This document shows, one piece after another, positions 9,746-18,847 of a stretch of 64,000 nt of DNA. This DNA comes from Bacteroidia bacterium (GTDB lineage: Bacteria > Bacteroidota > Bacteroidia > Chitinophagales > Chitinophagaceae). Both the position numbers and the translations under genes were made by a program. The notes below the pieces were generated by a model that worked only from the letters and a program-made list of their open reading frames with translations, had not been told where the DNA came from and did no database searches. Positions within the stretch are counted from its first letter, which is position 1. Every line of letters starts with the position of its first letter. The stretch lies in the NCBI GenBank assembly GCA_030429205.1, contig JAUICZ010000001.1, forward strand, positions 1 through 64,000, given 5' to 3'.

Positions 9746-10016
9746 AAATCAAATTGCTGTTTCTAACTTAGCTACGAAAATTAGTACATGCTGCGTTATA
9801 ATGGATTAAAAAGCTGTTAAAGCATTTTCAGTACCATACACTTACATAAAGATAATTCTTTTTATTGTTGCATGAAGCGAACCTTGTTCAAATATTCAAC
9901 TATAATAATTCTCACTACTTGTTTCATCAATTGTTTTGCAAAAGCTACACAAACGAGTACCAGTGAAGAGCTTTAATTAATAGATTGCAAATAAAACATG
10001 TGAAAAAACTCAGGCG
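9746..10016. other. intergenic region between regulator and DGT-repeat gene
   Basis: This gap of about 270 bp must contain the promoter of the response regulator operon, although I do not see a convincing TAnnTTTG element. It also contains one short candidate secreted-peptide ORF, listed separately. Confidence 0.5.
9872..9976 (+). CDS. possible 34-residue secreted peptide
   Basis: ATG-TAA ORF encoding 34 residues, starting MKRTLFKYSTIIILTTCF and continuing INCFAKATQ. This resembles a cleavable or lipoprotein-like signal sequence followed by only a dozen mature residues. It stands alone on the plus strand between two minus-strand genes. No homology can be judged at this length and it may be chance. 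Confidence 0.25.
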   Translation: MKRTLFKYSTIIILTTCFINCFAKATQTSTSEEL

Positions 10017-11675
10017 TTAATCCAGTAATAGCTTCCGGTAATAAGCCCCTGCATTATCTGTAACAACCACCAGATATACCCCCCTTTGAAGATGCTGAAG
10101 GTTCAAACGCACATGCTTTTGATCTGGCTTAGATAGATATACCCTCCGCATTACCTGATCATATATCTCTATCTTCTCGATAGTTTTTTTATGCTCTACA
10201 GTAAAAACTCCTTCTGTAGGGTTGGGATATATAAAAAAGTTATTCTCCTCAATATTGCTAACACTACCAGGAGGCGGAGTTATTATTTTCTTTCTTGTAG
10301 ATGTGTCTTTCAAAGCCCACAACTCTCGGCCATTACCTTTATAGTCAGAGCAATAATATAAAGACGAATCGTACACAATTACTTCTGTAGTTCCGTAAAT
10401 AGGGTTGTTTTTAGGATTGGGTGGAGATACTGTAATAGCTCCCGTATCGGTACCGTCATATCTTGTAATGTGTCGACTACCACTATTGATTGTCGCAGTC
10501 ATGTACAAATAATCATTGTACTTTATTAATGTAGAAGCTTCCGGTATAGTGCCATCAGGTTTTACCTTCGTGTTTTTCACCACTTTAGTTCCGGCAACTG
10601 TGCCATCGGTAACCCATAAATTAGTTTTTGTACCGTTCTGGTCTGCATCTGTACATGCAAAATATACTTTATCATCGTACTCACAAAAGTTAGATATACC
10701 ATTAGTACTAACTCCCGGCTTGTATGGGAATACCTGTAGTTGTTGAGTACCGGATGGCGTACCATCCGTTAAATACAAATATGCCTTACCAACACTAAAA
10801 CGTGTTGTTGCCAGCATCAGTACTTTTCCTTTGTACTCCGTTATATATAAGCCCGATACTCCAAAATTAGGGCCGGGCACAACTTCTTTCAGTAATAATG
10901 TACCACCGGGTGTACCATCAGTAACCCATATTTCGTAATAATGTGCCGATGTATACTGTAGCATGTATAATTTGCCTAATACCTCCTGTATAAGTATTAT
11001 AGAATTACCGGTAAAGATTCCGGGAACAGGCACTGTTCCGGAAGGGGTACCATCTGTTGCCCACAGCTCTCTGCCATTAGCAGTATTTACCTGAAAATAA
11101 ACCTTACCATTGTACAGTGTAAAATCATATGGATAGCTACCTGTATCGCTAACATAAATATCCTTTAACAGCTTAGTACCAACTTCAGTACCATCACTGA
11201 TCCACAACTCCATTCCGGCAGTAGAATCTTCTGCAGCAAATATCAACTTGTTGTTATATACTATTTTGTTCTGAGGGTCAGAGTTTCCTATACCTACATT
11301 TATATCCTTTACCATTTTGGTACCAGTATCCGTTCCATCACTCACCCAAAGCTCTCTGCCAAATACAGGGTCTGAGGCCATGAAGTATGCCTTGTTGTTC
11401 ATAGTAACAAACTTACCCGGACCACCACCTGTTTTACCTGGATAGATATCTTTCAGCATTACTGTTCCGGTATCAGTACCATCTGTTGCCCATAACTCAA
11501 AACCATGAGATGTATCGCGAGCGGAAAACAGCAGCTTTCCACCGGCAATATTAAAGTTTGCCGGGCTTGAGCCTACCTTACCGGGGCTAACTTCAAACTC
11601 TTTGAATGTAAACGAGGGCTGAGCGAAAACAGTACAAGTCAATAAAAATGAGCATGCAAAAAGCAACTTCTTCAT
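10017..11675 (-). CDS. secreted DGT-repeat protein with T9SS sorting domain
   Basis: A 552-residue protein with a signal peptide (MKKLLFACSFLLTCTVFAQ) and about nine tandem repeats of the type ELWVSDGT followed by GTKxxKDI, each about 45-50 residues and likely forming a beta-propeller-like fold. The C-terminal segment (YPNPTEGVFTVEH, then RGVYLVVV and YYRKLLLD) is a type A T9SS sorting domain, so the protein is probably released or surface-anchored after outer-membrane passage. The start at 11675 is chosen because the signal peptide begins there; an ATG at 11684 is 3 codons upstream. It is paralogous to the gene at 12613-14310, with a secreted cyclophilin in between. The molecular role of the repeats is unknown. 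Confidence 0.88.
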   Translation of the reverse strand: MKKLLFACSFLLTCTVFAQPSFTFKEFEVSPGKVGSSPANFNIAGGKLLFSARDTSHGFELWATDGTDTGTVMLKDIYPGKTGGGPGKFVTMNNKAYFMASDPVFGRELWVSDGTDTGTKMVKDINVGIGNSDPQNKIVYNNKLIFAAEDSTAGMELWISDGTEVGTKLLKDIYVSDTGSYPYDFTLYNGKVYFQVNTANGRELWATDGTPSGTVPVPGIFTGNSIILIQEVLGKLYMLQYTSAHYYEIWVTDGTPGGTLLLKEVVPGPNFGVSGLYITEYKGKVLMLATTRFSVGKAYLYLTDGTPSGTQQLQVFPYKPGVSTNGISNFCEYDDKVYFACTDADQNGTKTNLWVTDGTVAGTKVVKNTKVKPDGTIPEASTLIKYNDYLYMTATINSGSRHITRYDGTDTGAITVSPPNPKNNPIYGTTEVIVYDSSLYYCSDYKGNGRELWALKDTSTRKKIITPPPGSVSNIEENNFFIYPNPTEGVFTVEHKKTIEKIEIYDQVMRRVYLSKPDQKHVRLNLQHLQRGVYLVVVTDNAGAYYRKLLLD

Positions 11676-11708
11676 AGGGAGCATTTCGGTTAATTATCAA
11701 TTCTTTTC

Positions 11709-12521
11709 TTATGGTTGCAACAACAACTTTTTATAAACAGATCCGTTGTCGGCAGCAATTTTTATGATGTATATACCTTCAGGGTTACCTGACAGGTCAA
11801 CGGTAATATCTTTTTTATTAGCAGCTTCTGTTTCGAACAGTACAGCACCCTGAAGGTTAGTCACCATTACACGAGTAGCCATATTTTGTGGTAAAGATAT
11901 AAGAAACAGACCTTTTGTCGGGTTAGGGTAAATATTAACAGTAAGTTCTGCTTGAACATTGTTTACTGATGCGGGCCATTTTGTAACACGCACACTGTCC
12001 ATTACCACATCTGTCAATGGTTTATCTTGCGGGTTACCCGAAGACCCTGACGTAGCTACATTACCTATTGCCTGCACTACCGACGAACCACTTGTAACCA
12101 TGCCAAATACAGTATGCTTATTATCTAAATGAGCGTTTGTAACAAGGTTGATAAAAAACTGACAATCGCCTGTGTTTGGCTGCCCTGTATTTGCCATAGA
12201 CAATGCCATTGGCACATTCTTTAAAGAAGAATGGAATTCATCAGGAATTTTAGTGCCTGTTCCTCCTGACCCTGTACCTGTAGGGTCACCACCTTGAATC
12301 ATAAAGTTCTTTATTACCCTATGAAAGATGATCCCGTCATAAAAATTACGCCCTACACGAGCCAAAAAGCTATCAACAGTTATGGGAGCTAAACTATCCC
12401 ACATTTTTATAGTGAAGTCTCCCATTGTAGTATAAAAGGTCACCTCTGTGCGTTGTGCTTCAACCTTGTTCGCAAATGTGCAAAACAGTACTATTACAAA
12501 TAAAAAGTATAGCTTTTTCAT
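11709..12521 (-). CDS. secreted cyclophilin-type peptidyl-prolyl isomerase with T9SS tail
   Basis: A 270-residue protein with a signal peptide (MKKLYFLFVIVLFCTFANKVEAQ, residues 1-23), a cyclophilin domain (about 25-190; motifs NFYDGIIFHRVIKNFMIQGG, CQFFINL, HTVFGMV) and a C-terminal type A sorting domain (IYPNPTKGLFLISLP, then PEGIYIIKI and VYKKLLLQP). It should catalyse cis-trans isomerisation of Xaa-Pro bonds outside the cell or on its surface. An upstream ATG at 12569 overlaps the terminator hairpin and is unlikely. A cyclophilin carrying its own T9SS signal next to two T9SS cargo genes suggests a role in folding exported proteins, but that is inference. Confidence 0.9.
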   Translation of the reverse strand: MKKLYFLFVIVLFCTFANKVEAQRTEVTFYTTMGDFTIKMWDSLAPITVDSFLARVGRNFYDGIIFHRVIKNFMIQGGDPTGTGSGGTGTKIPDEFHSSLKNVPMALSMANTGQPNTGDCQFFINLVTNAHLDNKHTVFGMVTSGSSVVQAIGNVATSGSSGNPQDKPLTDVVMDSVRVTKWPASVNNVQAELTVNIYPNPTKGLFLISLPQNMATRVMVTNLQGAVLFETEAANKKDITVDLSGNPEGIYIIKIAADNGSVYKKLLLQP

Positions 12522-12564
12522 AGAGTAGTTTTTTGTACAATATGTAAGATACACTTTTTGGCAT

Positions 12565-12592
12565 AACAAAAACCCTTCCGTAAAGAAGGGCT
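12565..12592 (-). terminator. intrinsic terminator after DGT-repeat gene 2
   Basis: A stem of CCCTTC/GAAGGG (12573-12578 with 12585-12590) is followed on the minus strand by a T-run. It lies 20 bp past the stop of the gene at 12613-14310 and before the cyclophilin gene. Confidence 0.8.
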
Positions 12593-12612
12593 TTGCTATG
12601 TATTAGTTATTA

Positions 12613-14310
12613 CTACTTGCTTATGCTTACTGTATGTACTTCTACATGCCTGTCCAGCTCTATTAGTACTTTATATATACCCGTAGCAATATTATTTAAT
12701 GATATTGTAGTTTGCGATTGCCCTCTTTCAAGCCCCTGACTATACACTTCTCTACCGGTAATATCGTACACACGTACCAAACCATTAAGAAATGAAGGGT
12801 TGTTAATATTTAGACTAAATGTGCCATTGTTTGGATTAGGGTATAACGTCGCTCTTCTTTCGGCTGTTATACCACCTATGCTCTGCGGAGTTGTTGACAC
12901 TTTTGCACGATGAAGGAATAACTCTTTACCAATAGCACCATCTGTCATAGCCAACCATACATTGTTGCTGTCAACAAAAATAAAGTCTAGCTCAGAGCTG
13001 GTTGCATTGTTAGGTATGTCACCTACATCTTCTACCATATATGTACCGGTATCTGTACCATCAGTACGCCACAACTCACTACCATTGGTGCCATCATCTC
13101 CATTTAAGTACATCACACCATTATATACATTATTAACTGTCAGCCTTTGCAAAAGCGTGCTGTAAGAAGAGGATACTGTATACTTACTACCATCTCCACT
13201 ACCTGTGTTGATATCGTACAATAGTTTTGTTCCGTTTGATGTTCCATCAGTTATCCATAGTTCATTACCGTGTGTGCCGTCATCTGCTCTGAATATTAGT
13301 TTATTATTCAGTATGCCTAGCGGTGCAGGATCAGCCGAAGATGCTCCGGGATAAATATTCTTCAAGAGCTTAGTACCATTTTCTGTGCCGTCTGTCACCC
13401 ATAGCTCTTTGCCCAATGTAGAAGTTTTAGCAGTGAACAGGAGCTTGCCATTTACCACCATAAATCTCTCTGGCTCACTATTACTGGCTGCGTTTATATT
13501 TTTTACCACTTTGGTACCTTGTGCCGTACCGTCTGTACTACACAATTCTATACCTGTAGAGCCAGGGTTTTGCCCTGCAAAATAGACCTTGCCATTGTAC
13601 TCTATCATAGTATGTCCGCTCGCACCAGAAAGTGCACCCGGATAGAAGTCTACTATCATTTTTGTACCATTGTCCGTACCATCGCTTGTCCACACTTCGT
13701 GCCCCGAATTACCATCTGAGGCGAGGAAGAACATTTTGCCATTTGCAATCGTCAATGCCGTTACGTAGCTATCTCCACTACCCGGGTTCATGTCTTTCAC
13801 CAACAAGGTGCCTGAAGGTGTGCCATCAGTCTCCCAAAGCTCTTCGCCCACGCTACTAATACCATTGAAGTATACTTTATTATTGTAATACTTAAACCAT
13901 GTATTAGCAGACAGACCAGTATCTTTCCCGGGGTAAATATCTAAAAGCATTTTAGTGCCTCCCGTAGTACCGTCACTTACCCACAACTCCGTACCATGTA
14001 CACCATCATCACCGGTAAAGTATAGTTTACCATTTAGATATATTGCGCTCTTATATAGGTACCCTGATTTACTACCCGGGTTGATATCCTTAACTATTTT
14101 GGTGCCTTGCGAAGTACCATCACTTACCCACAACTCTCTTCCGTTAATTGCATCGTAAGCAGAAAAAAGTATGTCACCATTAGGTAGCGCTGCTAGTATT
14201 ACCGGGCTGGAAGGGTCACTACCGGTATTGATATCCTTTACCCTGTTGATCTTTTGAGCATTTGCATGTATTGCAAATACACTTAATACTAAAAATATAA
14301 TTTTTCTCAT
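12613..14310 (-). CDS. secreted DGT-repeat protein 2 with T9SS sorting domain
   Basis: A 565-residue protein with a signal peptide (MRKIIFLVLSVFAIHANAQ) and about nine repeats of the form ELWVSDGTxxGTKxxKDI spaced by about 48 residues (for example HGTELWVSDGTTGGTKML and GSELWRTDGTDTGTYMV). A C-terminal T9SS type A domain follows (LYPNPNNGTFSLNI, then ATGIYKVLIEL). It is paralogous to the gene at 10017-11675 and has its own downstream terminator. It is predicted to be secreted or cell-surface. The repeats resemble those annotated ELWxxDGT in Bacteroidota; substrate and function are unknown. Confidence 0.88.
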   Translation of the reverse strand: MRKIIFLVLSVFAIHANAQKINRVKDINTGSDPSSPVILAALPNGDILFSAYDAINGRELWVSDGTSQGTKIVKDINPGSKSGYLYKSAIYLNGKLYFTGDDGVHGTELWVSDGTTGGTKMLLDIYPGKDTGLSANTWFKYYNNKVYFNGISSVGEELWETDGTPSGTLLVKDMNPGSGDSYVTALTIANGKMFFLASDGNSGHEVWTSDGTDNGTKMIVDFYPGALSGASGHTMIEYNGKVYFAGQNPGSTGIELCSTDGTAQGTKVVKNINAASNSEPERFMVVNGKLLFTAKTSTLGKELWVTDGTENGTKLLKNIYPGASSADPAPLGILNNKLIFRADDGTHGNELWITDGTSNGTKLLYDINTGSGDGSKYTVSSSYSTLLQRLTVNNVYNGVMYLNGDDGTNGSELWRTDGTDTGTYMVEDVGDIPNNATSSELDFIFVDSNNVWLAMTDGAIGKELFLHRAKVSTTPQSIGGITAERRATLYPNPNNGTFSLNINNPSFLNGLVRVYDITGREVYSQGLERGQSQTTISLNNIATGIYKVLIELDRHVEVHTVSISK

Positions 14311-14407
14311 GACGTATTTGTTTTAATGCGAAGTACGCAACACCGTCATGCCTGAGAAATCAATAAGATTCAAAAAGTGTAAAAAAGGATAAAAAGCAAG
14401 AATCCAC

Positions 14408-15058
14408 TTATTTACTATACAGCTCTTCTAGTGGTATCCACAAAGTAGAATCAGGAGCTTTACCTGTCATTTTTTTAAGTGCGATAGCTATATAATCAGA
14501 GAAGGACTGTTCAGATTTTTCATAAGCCGCTTCAATATCCGGATTGGCTACATTAAAGCTCTTAAACACATTCACTTTCCATATGCCGTCTTCATATATC
14601 ATCTCTTCAAACATATCTGCATCCTGTCCTCTAAAGGTCATTTTAAGTTGCGCAACAGTATCATCGATAGAGCTCGCCTCACCTGGCTCAAAATCCCCGA
14701 TCATACCATGCATCATTGGCATTGTTTTATGAAAAAAAGCATACACACTTTTTCCATCCATATCTAATAACCTTCCTCCTAATTGATGACGAAGCATTAG
14801 TACAATCATCTTTTTAGGTACAGGTAGTTGTGCCACTTTAATGCTGTCCAACCTTATAGCATATTGTATCAGGCTATCATAATAATCGAACATTTGATGG
14901 CTGATGAATACGGTTGCTCTTGTAGGACTCTCTTGCACTAATGCCTCCTTATAAAGGTTATAGCCTCTTATTATCTGCTCTTCTTCAACATGGTCCGTTT
15001 GGTTTCCGCAACTGGTGCAGAATAAGGTAATCAGTAAAAGGATCAATAACCTGGGCAT
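14408..15058 (-). CDS. putative lipoprotein
   Basis: A 216-residue protein beginning MPRLLILLLITLFCTSCGNQ, a lipoprotein signal with the modified Cys at residue 17. The rest is a mixed alpha/beta domain without motifs I can assign (QLKMTFRGQDADMFEEMIYEDGIWKVNVFK is typical of small lipoproteins with an NTF2-like fold, but this is a weak impression). It is preceded by the ahcY terminator, so it is transcribed separately. Its function is unknown. Confidence 0.7.
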   Translation of the reverse strand: MPRLLILLLITLFCTSCGNQTDHVEEEQIIRGYNLYKEALVQESPTRATVFISHQMFDYYDSLIQYAIRLDSIKVAQLPVPKKMIVLMLRHQLGGRLLDMDGKSVYAFFHKTMPMMHGMIGDFEPGEASSIDDTVAQLKMTFRGQDADMFEEMIYEDGIWKVNVFKSFNVANPDIEAAYEKSEQSFSDYIAIALKKMTGKAPDSTLWIPLEELYSK

Positions 15059-15083
15059 AGTGTATGATTTGTAGTAAATATAA

Positions 15084-15110
15084 AAAAGCCCCTCCGAAAG
15101 GAGAGGCTCT
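15084..15110 (-). terminator. intrinsic terminator of ahcY
   Basis: A 9-bp stem (AGCCTCTCC/GGAGGGGCT, one G-U pair, tetraloop TTTC) is followed on the minus strand by six Ts, about 25 bp past the ahcY stop. Confidence 0.88.
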
Positions 15111-15133
15111 TAGTATTATAAAGCTTAAAGCTA

Positions 15134-16462
15134 TTAATAACGATAATGCTCAGGCTTGTATGGTCCTTCCTTAGGAATACCTAAATAAGCAGCTTGCTCA
15201 TCTGTAAGCACATCCAACTCAACGTTGATCTTACCTAAGTGTAAGCGAGCAACTTTCTCATCCAAATGCTTAGGAAGAACGTATACTTTATTCTCGTAAC
15301 GATCTATGTGGTTCCAAAGCTCTATTTGAGCAAGCGTTTGGTTTGTGAATGAGTTACTCATTACAAAGCTTGGGTGGCCTGTAGCACAACCAAGGTTCAC
15401 TAAACGACCTTCTGCAAGGATGATGATATCATTACCATCAATATTGTAGATGTCTACTTGTGGTTTCAAAGTATCTTTAGTGTTGCCGTAGTTTTCGTTG
15501 ATCCATGCCATATCGATCTCGTTATCGAAGTGGCCGATGTTACAAACGATCGTCTTATCTTTCATAACACGGAAGTGCTCTTCACCAATTAGGTCACGAC
15601 AACCAGAAGCTGTAACAACGATGTCTGCTTCTTTAACAGCATCAATCATTTTCTTCACTTCAAAACCGTCCATTGCAGCTTGTAAAGCACAAATCGGATC
15701 GATCTCTGTAACTATAACACGGGCACCTGCACCACGTAAAGACTCTGCAGAACCTTTACCAACGTCTCCGTAACCACCTACAACAGCTACTTTACCTGCA
15801 AGCATTACATCTGTTGCACGACGGATAGCATCTACAAGAGACTCTTTACAACCGTATTTATTATCGAATTTAGACTTAGTAACCGAGTCGTTCACGTTGA
15901 TAGCCGGCATAGGAAGAGTACCTTTCTTCATACGCTCATACAAACGGTGAACACCGGTAGTAGTTTCTTCACTAAGACCTTTAATACCGTCAACTAGCTC
16001 AGTGTAGTTATCCAATACCATGTTGGTAAGATCACCACCATCGTCTAAGATCATATTTAACGGACGATCTTCGCTACCGAAGAATAAAGTCTGCTCAATA
16101 CACCAGTCAGCCTCAGCTTGCGTTTGACCTTTCCATGCGAAAACACCAATACCTGCTTCTGCAATTGCAGCCGCTGCCTGATTTTGAGTAGAAAATATGT
16201 TACAAGAGCTCCAACGTACTTCTGCACCAAGCTCTACTAATGTTTCAATTAACACTGCAGTTTGGATAGTCATGTGCAAACAACCTGCAATACGCGCTCC
16301 TTTTAAAGGCTGCTGATCTTTATACTCTTCACGAATAGCCATCAAACCAGGCATTTCAGCTTCTGCCAGTTTTATCTCCTTACGTCCCCACTCTGCCAGG
16401 CTAATATCAGCCACTTTGTAAGGCAGTTTAAAATCGATCTCTGAACGAGTCATTGTACTCAT
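15134..16462 (-). CDS. ahcY: adenosylhomocysteinase
   Basis: A 442-residue cytosolic enzyme that reversibly hydrolyses S-adenosylhomocysteine to adenosine and homocysteine, regenerating the methyl cycle. It shows the substrate-domain motifs [15 protein letters not shown] and [14 protein letters not shown], the catalytic stretch [16 protein letters not shown], the NAD-binding motif [16 protein letters not shown], the second signature [11 protein letters not shown], and the conserved C-terminus PYKPEHYRY. Length and motifs match the bacterial family closely. It is monocistronic with its own -7 element and terminator. Confidence 0.98.
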   Translation of the reverse strand: MSTMTRSEIDFKLPYKVADISLAEWGRKEIKLAEAEMPGLMAIREEYKDQQPLKGARIAGCLHMTIQTAVLIETLVELGAEVRWSSCNIFSTQNQAAAAIAEAGIGVFAWKGQTQAEADWCIEQTLFFGSEDRPLNMILDDGGDLTNMVLDNYTELVDGIKGLSEETTTGVHRLYERMKKGTLPMPAINVNDSVTKSKFDNKYGCKESLVDAIRRATDVMLAGKVAVVGGYGDVGKGSAESLRGAGARVIVTEIDPICALQAAMDGFEVKKMIDAVKEADIVVTASGCRDLIGEEHFRVMKDKTIVCNIGHFDNEIDMAWINENYGNTKDTLKPQVDIYNIDGNDIIILAEGRLVNLGCATGHPSFVMSNSFTNQTLAQIELWNHIDRYENKVYVLPKHLDEKVARLHLGKINVELDVLTDEQAAYLGIPKEGPYKPEHYRY

Positions 16463-16500
16463 ACTTTATCTTTTATTCGGTTTAAAATTTTTACGAAGTG

Positions 16501-16508
16501 CAAAGGTA
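16501..16508 (-). promoter_or_regulatory. -7 element of ahcY promoter
   Basis: A perfect TACCTTTG on the minus strand lies 38 bp upstream of the ahcY ATG. A weak -33 candidate (CTGG) lies 19 bp further upstream. Confidence 0.45.
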
Positions 16509-16578
16509 CATAAAACCTTTTTATTAACCAGTTTTACCATATGATTAATAGACACTTAATACACAACAAAAAAACTGC

Positions 16579-17457
16579 TTAAAGGTTGGCCATATAGCCT
16601 TTTATTTTTGCCCTAAGGTCTGCCGAAGCTGCTACAAGTGGTAAGCGAACACCAGCACCACAAACACCCATTTCATCCAACACACACTTAACACCGGCAG
16701 GGTTACCTTCTGCAAATAACAACCTGATACCTTGCAATAGCTTGTAGTGCAGGCTTCTGGCAGTATTTAGATCTGCATCCAGAGAGGCGTTTACCATGCC
16801 TGTAAAGTCTTTTGTAAAACAGTTGGCTGCTACAGAAATAACGCCATCCATGCCGGAAGCTACCTGCGGTAATACAAGATCATCATCACCGCTTAAAACA
16901 GCAAAATGGTCGGGCTTACCTTGTACAAGGTCCATACATTGCCCCATGTTTCCACTGGCTTCTTTTACAGCTACTATATGCTTGAATTCGTTTGCCAACC
17001 TCAAGGTAGTTTCAGGCAACATATTAGCTACAGTACGGCCAGGCACATTGTACAGAATAATATCTTTATCGGTAGCCTCTGCAATAGTTTTAAAGTGTTG
17101 GTACATACCTTCCTGGGTAGGCTTGTTGTAATAAGGTACAACTGTCAAAATACCATCTACGCCACTTAGGTCGTTCTCTTTTAATTGACGAACCACCTCT
17201 GTAGTGTTGTTACCACCTACACCACATACCACAGGCACACGACCATCATTAGCTTTCACTATATGCGCCAGTACCTCTGCTTTTTCCGATACACTAAGCG
17301 TTGGGGTTTCTGCCGTAGTACCAAGTGCTACCAAAAAGTTTACACCACCATCAATAGTATGGTTCACTACTTTTGTTAATGCGTCAAAATCTACGCTTCC
17401 ATCTGCTGCAAAAGGCGTTACTAAGGCAACACCCGTTCCTCTGTATTTGTGAGACAT
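16579..17457 (-). CDS. dapA: 4-hydroxy-tetrahydrodipicolinate synthase
   Basis: A 292-residue TIM-barrel enzyme that condenses pyruvate with aspartate semialdehyde, the first committed step to diaminopimelate and lysine. Visible motifs are the active-site TT pair in VALGTTAETPTLS, the Tyr in IILYNVPGRT and the Schiff-base Lys in IVAVKEASGNMGQ. Its length is normal for the family. It starts 31 bp after the accA stop on the same strand and has no promoter of its own that I see, so accA-dapA is probably one operon. Confidence 0.97.
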   Translation of the reverse strand: MSHKYRGTGVALVTPFAADGSVDFDALTKVVNHTIDGGVNFLVALGTTAETPTLSVSEKAEVLAHIVKANDGRVPVVCGVGGNNTTEVVRQLKENDLSGVDGILTVVPYYNKPTQEGMYQHFKTIAEATDKDIILYNVPGRTVANMLPETTLRLANEFKHIVAVKEASGNMGQCMDLVQGKPDHFAVLSGDDDLVLPQVASGMDGVISVAANCFTKDFTGMVNASLDADLNTARSLHYKLLQGIRLLFAEGNPAGVKCVLDEMGVCGAGVRLPLVAASADLRAKIKGYMANL

Positions 17458-17488
17458 TTCCTTGATTGTAATTTATGTTATTCGAGAT

Positions 17489-18442
17489 TTATACTTCTTC
17501 GTGAAAGCCCATAGCTGAGAACTTCTCAATACGCTGGCTGATGCGGTCATCTGCATCAATACCTTGTAGCGCCTTAACACTCTCAACCAAGTACTTCTTC
17601 AGCGTTTGAGCCATTTCCTCTGGTCTGGCATGTGCACCGCCGTTTGGTTCTTTCAGCACATCATCTACTAGTCCAAAACCTTTCATGTCCTCTGAGGTCA
17701 GTTTCAACTGCTCTGCTGCCTGAACTTTATAGTCCCAACTACGCCAAAGTATGGTAGAACAGTTCTCGGGAGAAATAACGGTATACCATGTGTTTTCCAA
17801 CATAGCTACTTTATCTCCTATACCGATACCTAATGCACCACCCGATGCCCCCTCACCAATTACCACACAGATAATTGGCACACGTACGTTGAACATCTCA
17901 TACAGGTTACGGGCAATAGCTTCACCCTGTCCACGCTCTTCTGCTTCCAAACCCGGATATGCACCCGGAGTATCTATAAAAGTGATAATGGGCCTGTTGA
18001 ACTTTTCGGCCATCTTCATCAGCCTTAAAGCCTTGCGATACCCCTCGGGGTTAGCCATACCAAAGTTGCGCATCTGGCGCATTTTGGTGTTCACCCCTTT
18101 TTGCTGACCTATCAACATTACAGGCATACCGTCCAGCTCTGCCATACCGCCTACCATAGCCTTATCGTCCTTTACACCACGGTCTCCGTGCAGCTCACGA
18201 AAGTTGGTAAATATCTGCTCTACATAAAAATGCGTGTACGGACGATCCGGATGACGGCTCAACTGTACTCTTTGCCAGGGGGTAAGGTCTTTATATATTT
18301 TTTTACGCTCAGCCTCTATTGATGCCTCCAGCTCTTTAACTGTCTTAGAAACATCTACCCCATTCTTAGCCGAAAGATCCTTCAGCTTATTCATCTGCGC
18401 ATGTAATTCTTCCAGTGGTTGTTCAAAATCCAAAAACTGCAT
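17489..18442 (-). CDS. accA: acetyl-CoA carboxylase carboxyltransferase subunit alpha
   Basis: A 317-residue subunit of the carboxyltransferase that moves CO2 from biotin carboxyl carrier protein to acetyl-CoA, the first step of fatty acid synthesis; it works with AccD. Family motifs are present: SRHPDRPYTHFYVEQIF, GMANPEGYRKALRLMKMAEKF, FIDTPGAYPGLEAEERGQ and GEGASGGALGIGIGD. The ATG at 18442 gives the standard N-terminus MQFLDFEQPLEEL; the longer frame from 18520 would run through the promoter. It is divergent from tRNA-Asp and probably cotranscribed with dapA. Confidence 0.97.
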   Translation of the reverse strand: MQFLDFEQPLEELHAQMNKLKDLSAKNGVDVSKTVKELEASIEAERKKIYKDLTPWQRVQLSRHPDRPYTHFYVEQIFTNFRELHGDRGVKDDKAMVGGMAELDGMPVMLIGQQKGVNTKMRQMRNFGMANPEGYRKALRLMKMAEKFNRPIITFIDTPGAYPGLEAEERGQGEAIARNLYEMFNVRVPIICVVIGEGASGGALGIGIGDKVAMLENTWYTVISPENCSTILWRSWDYKVQAAEQLKLTSEDMKGFGLVDDVLKEPNGGAHARPEEMAQTLKKYLVESVKALQGIDADDRISQRIEKFSAMGFHEEV

Positions 18443-18462
18443 AATCAATCGATTGAAGTATA

Positions 18463-18470
18463 CAAATGTA
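18463..18470 (-). promoter_or_regulatory. -7 element of accA promoter
   Basis: A perfect TACATTTG on the minus strand lies 20 bp upstream of the accA ATG. The -33 region is T-rich without a clear TTTG. Confidence 0.45.
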
Positions 18471-18496
18471 AAGCTTTGAATTATTTTTAAAAGAGA

Positions 18497-18529
18497 TTTG
18501 CAAAATTTAAAAAAATGCACTTATCTTTG
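18497..18529 (+). promoter_or_regulatory. promoter of tRNA-Asp
   Basis: TTTG (18497-18500), 21 bp, then a perfect TATCTTTG (18522-18529), a full match to the Bacteroidota consensus. It lies 20 bp before the tRNA. Confidence 0.75.
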
Positions 18530-18549
18530 CACCCCTCGATAAGAGGTAC

Positions 18550-18623
18550 GGACTGGTAGTTCAGCTGGTTAGAATGCCGCCCTGTCACGGCGGAGGTCGC
18601 GGGTTCGAATCCCGTCCAGTCCG
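18550..18623 (+). tRNA. tRNA-Asp (GTC)
   Basis: A 74-nt cloverleaf. Acceptor GGACTGG pairs perfectly with CCAGTCC, the anticodon stem is CCGCC/GGCGG with loop CTGTCAC (anticodon GTC at 18584-18586), and the T arm is CGGG TTCGAAT CCCG. The discriminator base is G, typical of Asp. CCA is not encoded. Confidence 0.97.
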
Positions 18624-18628
18624 CAAAG

Positions 18629-18656
18629 AAGCTCTCAGATTACTGGGGGCTTTTTT
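18629..18656 (+). terminator. terminator after tRNA-Asp
   Basis: A 10-bp stem (AAGCTCTCAG with CTGGGGGCTT, two G-U pairs, loop ATTA) is followed by a run of Ts. Confidence 0.75.
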
Positions 18657-18670
18657 GATTTCAGGAGGTT

Positions 18671-18725
18671 TTGTCCACGCTGTCCACATTTGTACAGGCA
18701 CTTATTTCGTGGACAAGATGGACAA
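18671..18725. repeat. 55-bp dyad repeat, copy 1
   Basis: The outer 17 bases on each side form an imperfect inverted repeat (TTGTCCACGCTGTCCAC with GTGGACAAGATGGACAA), and each arm itself contains two TGTCCAC units. The copy is exactly 55 bp like copies 2 and 3. It lies just past the tRNA-Asp terminator. Confidence 0.8.
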
Positions 18726-18744
18726 CATAACACACAACTCTTGT

Positions 18745-18799
18745 TTGTCCGCGCTGTCCGCCTGACACCCGGCACCTATATTGCGGACAAGACGGACAA
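18745..18799. repeat. 55-bp dyad repeat, copy 2
   Basis: The same architecture and length as copy 1, but the TGTCCAC units read TGTCCGC and the opposite arm changes in step (GCGGACA). Base pairing is therefore preserved despite sequence change. It lies upstream of the cytochrome c gene. Confidence 0.8.
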
Positions 18800-18847
18800 C
18801 TACTATTATACCATTTACGAATACATATACTTTACTAACTTTCAACT

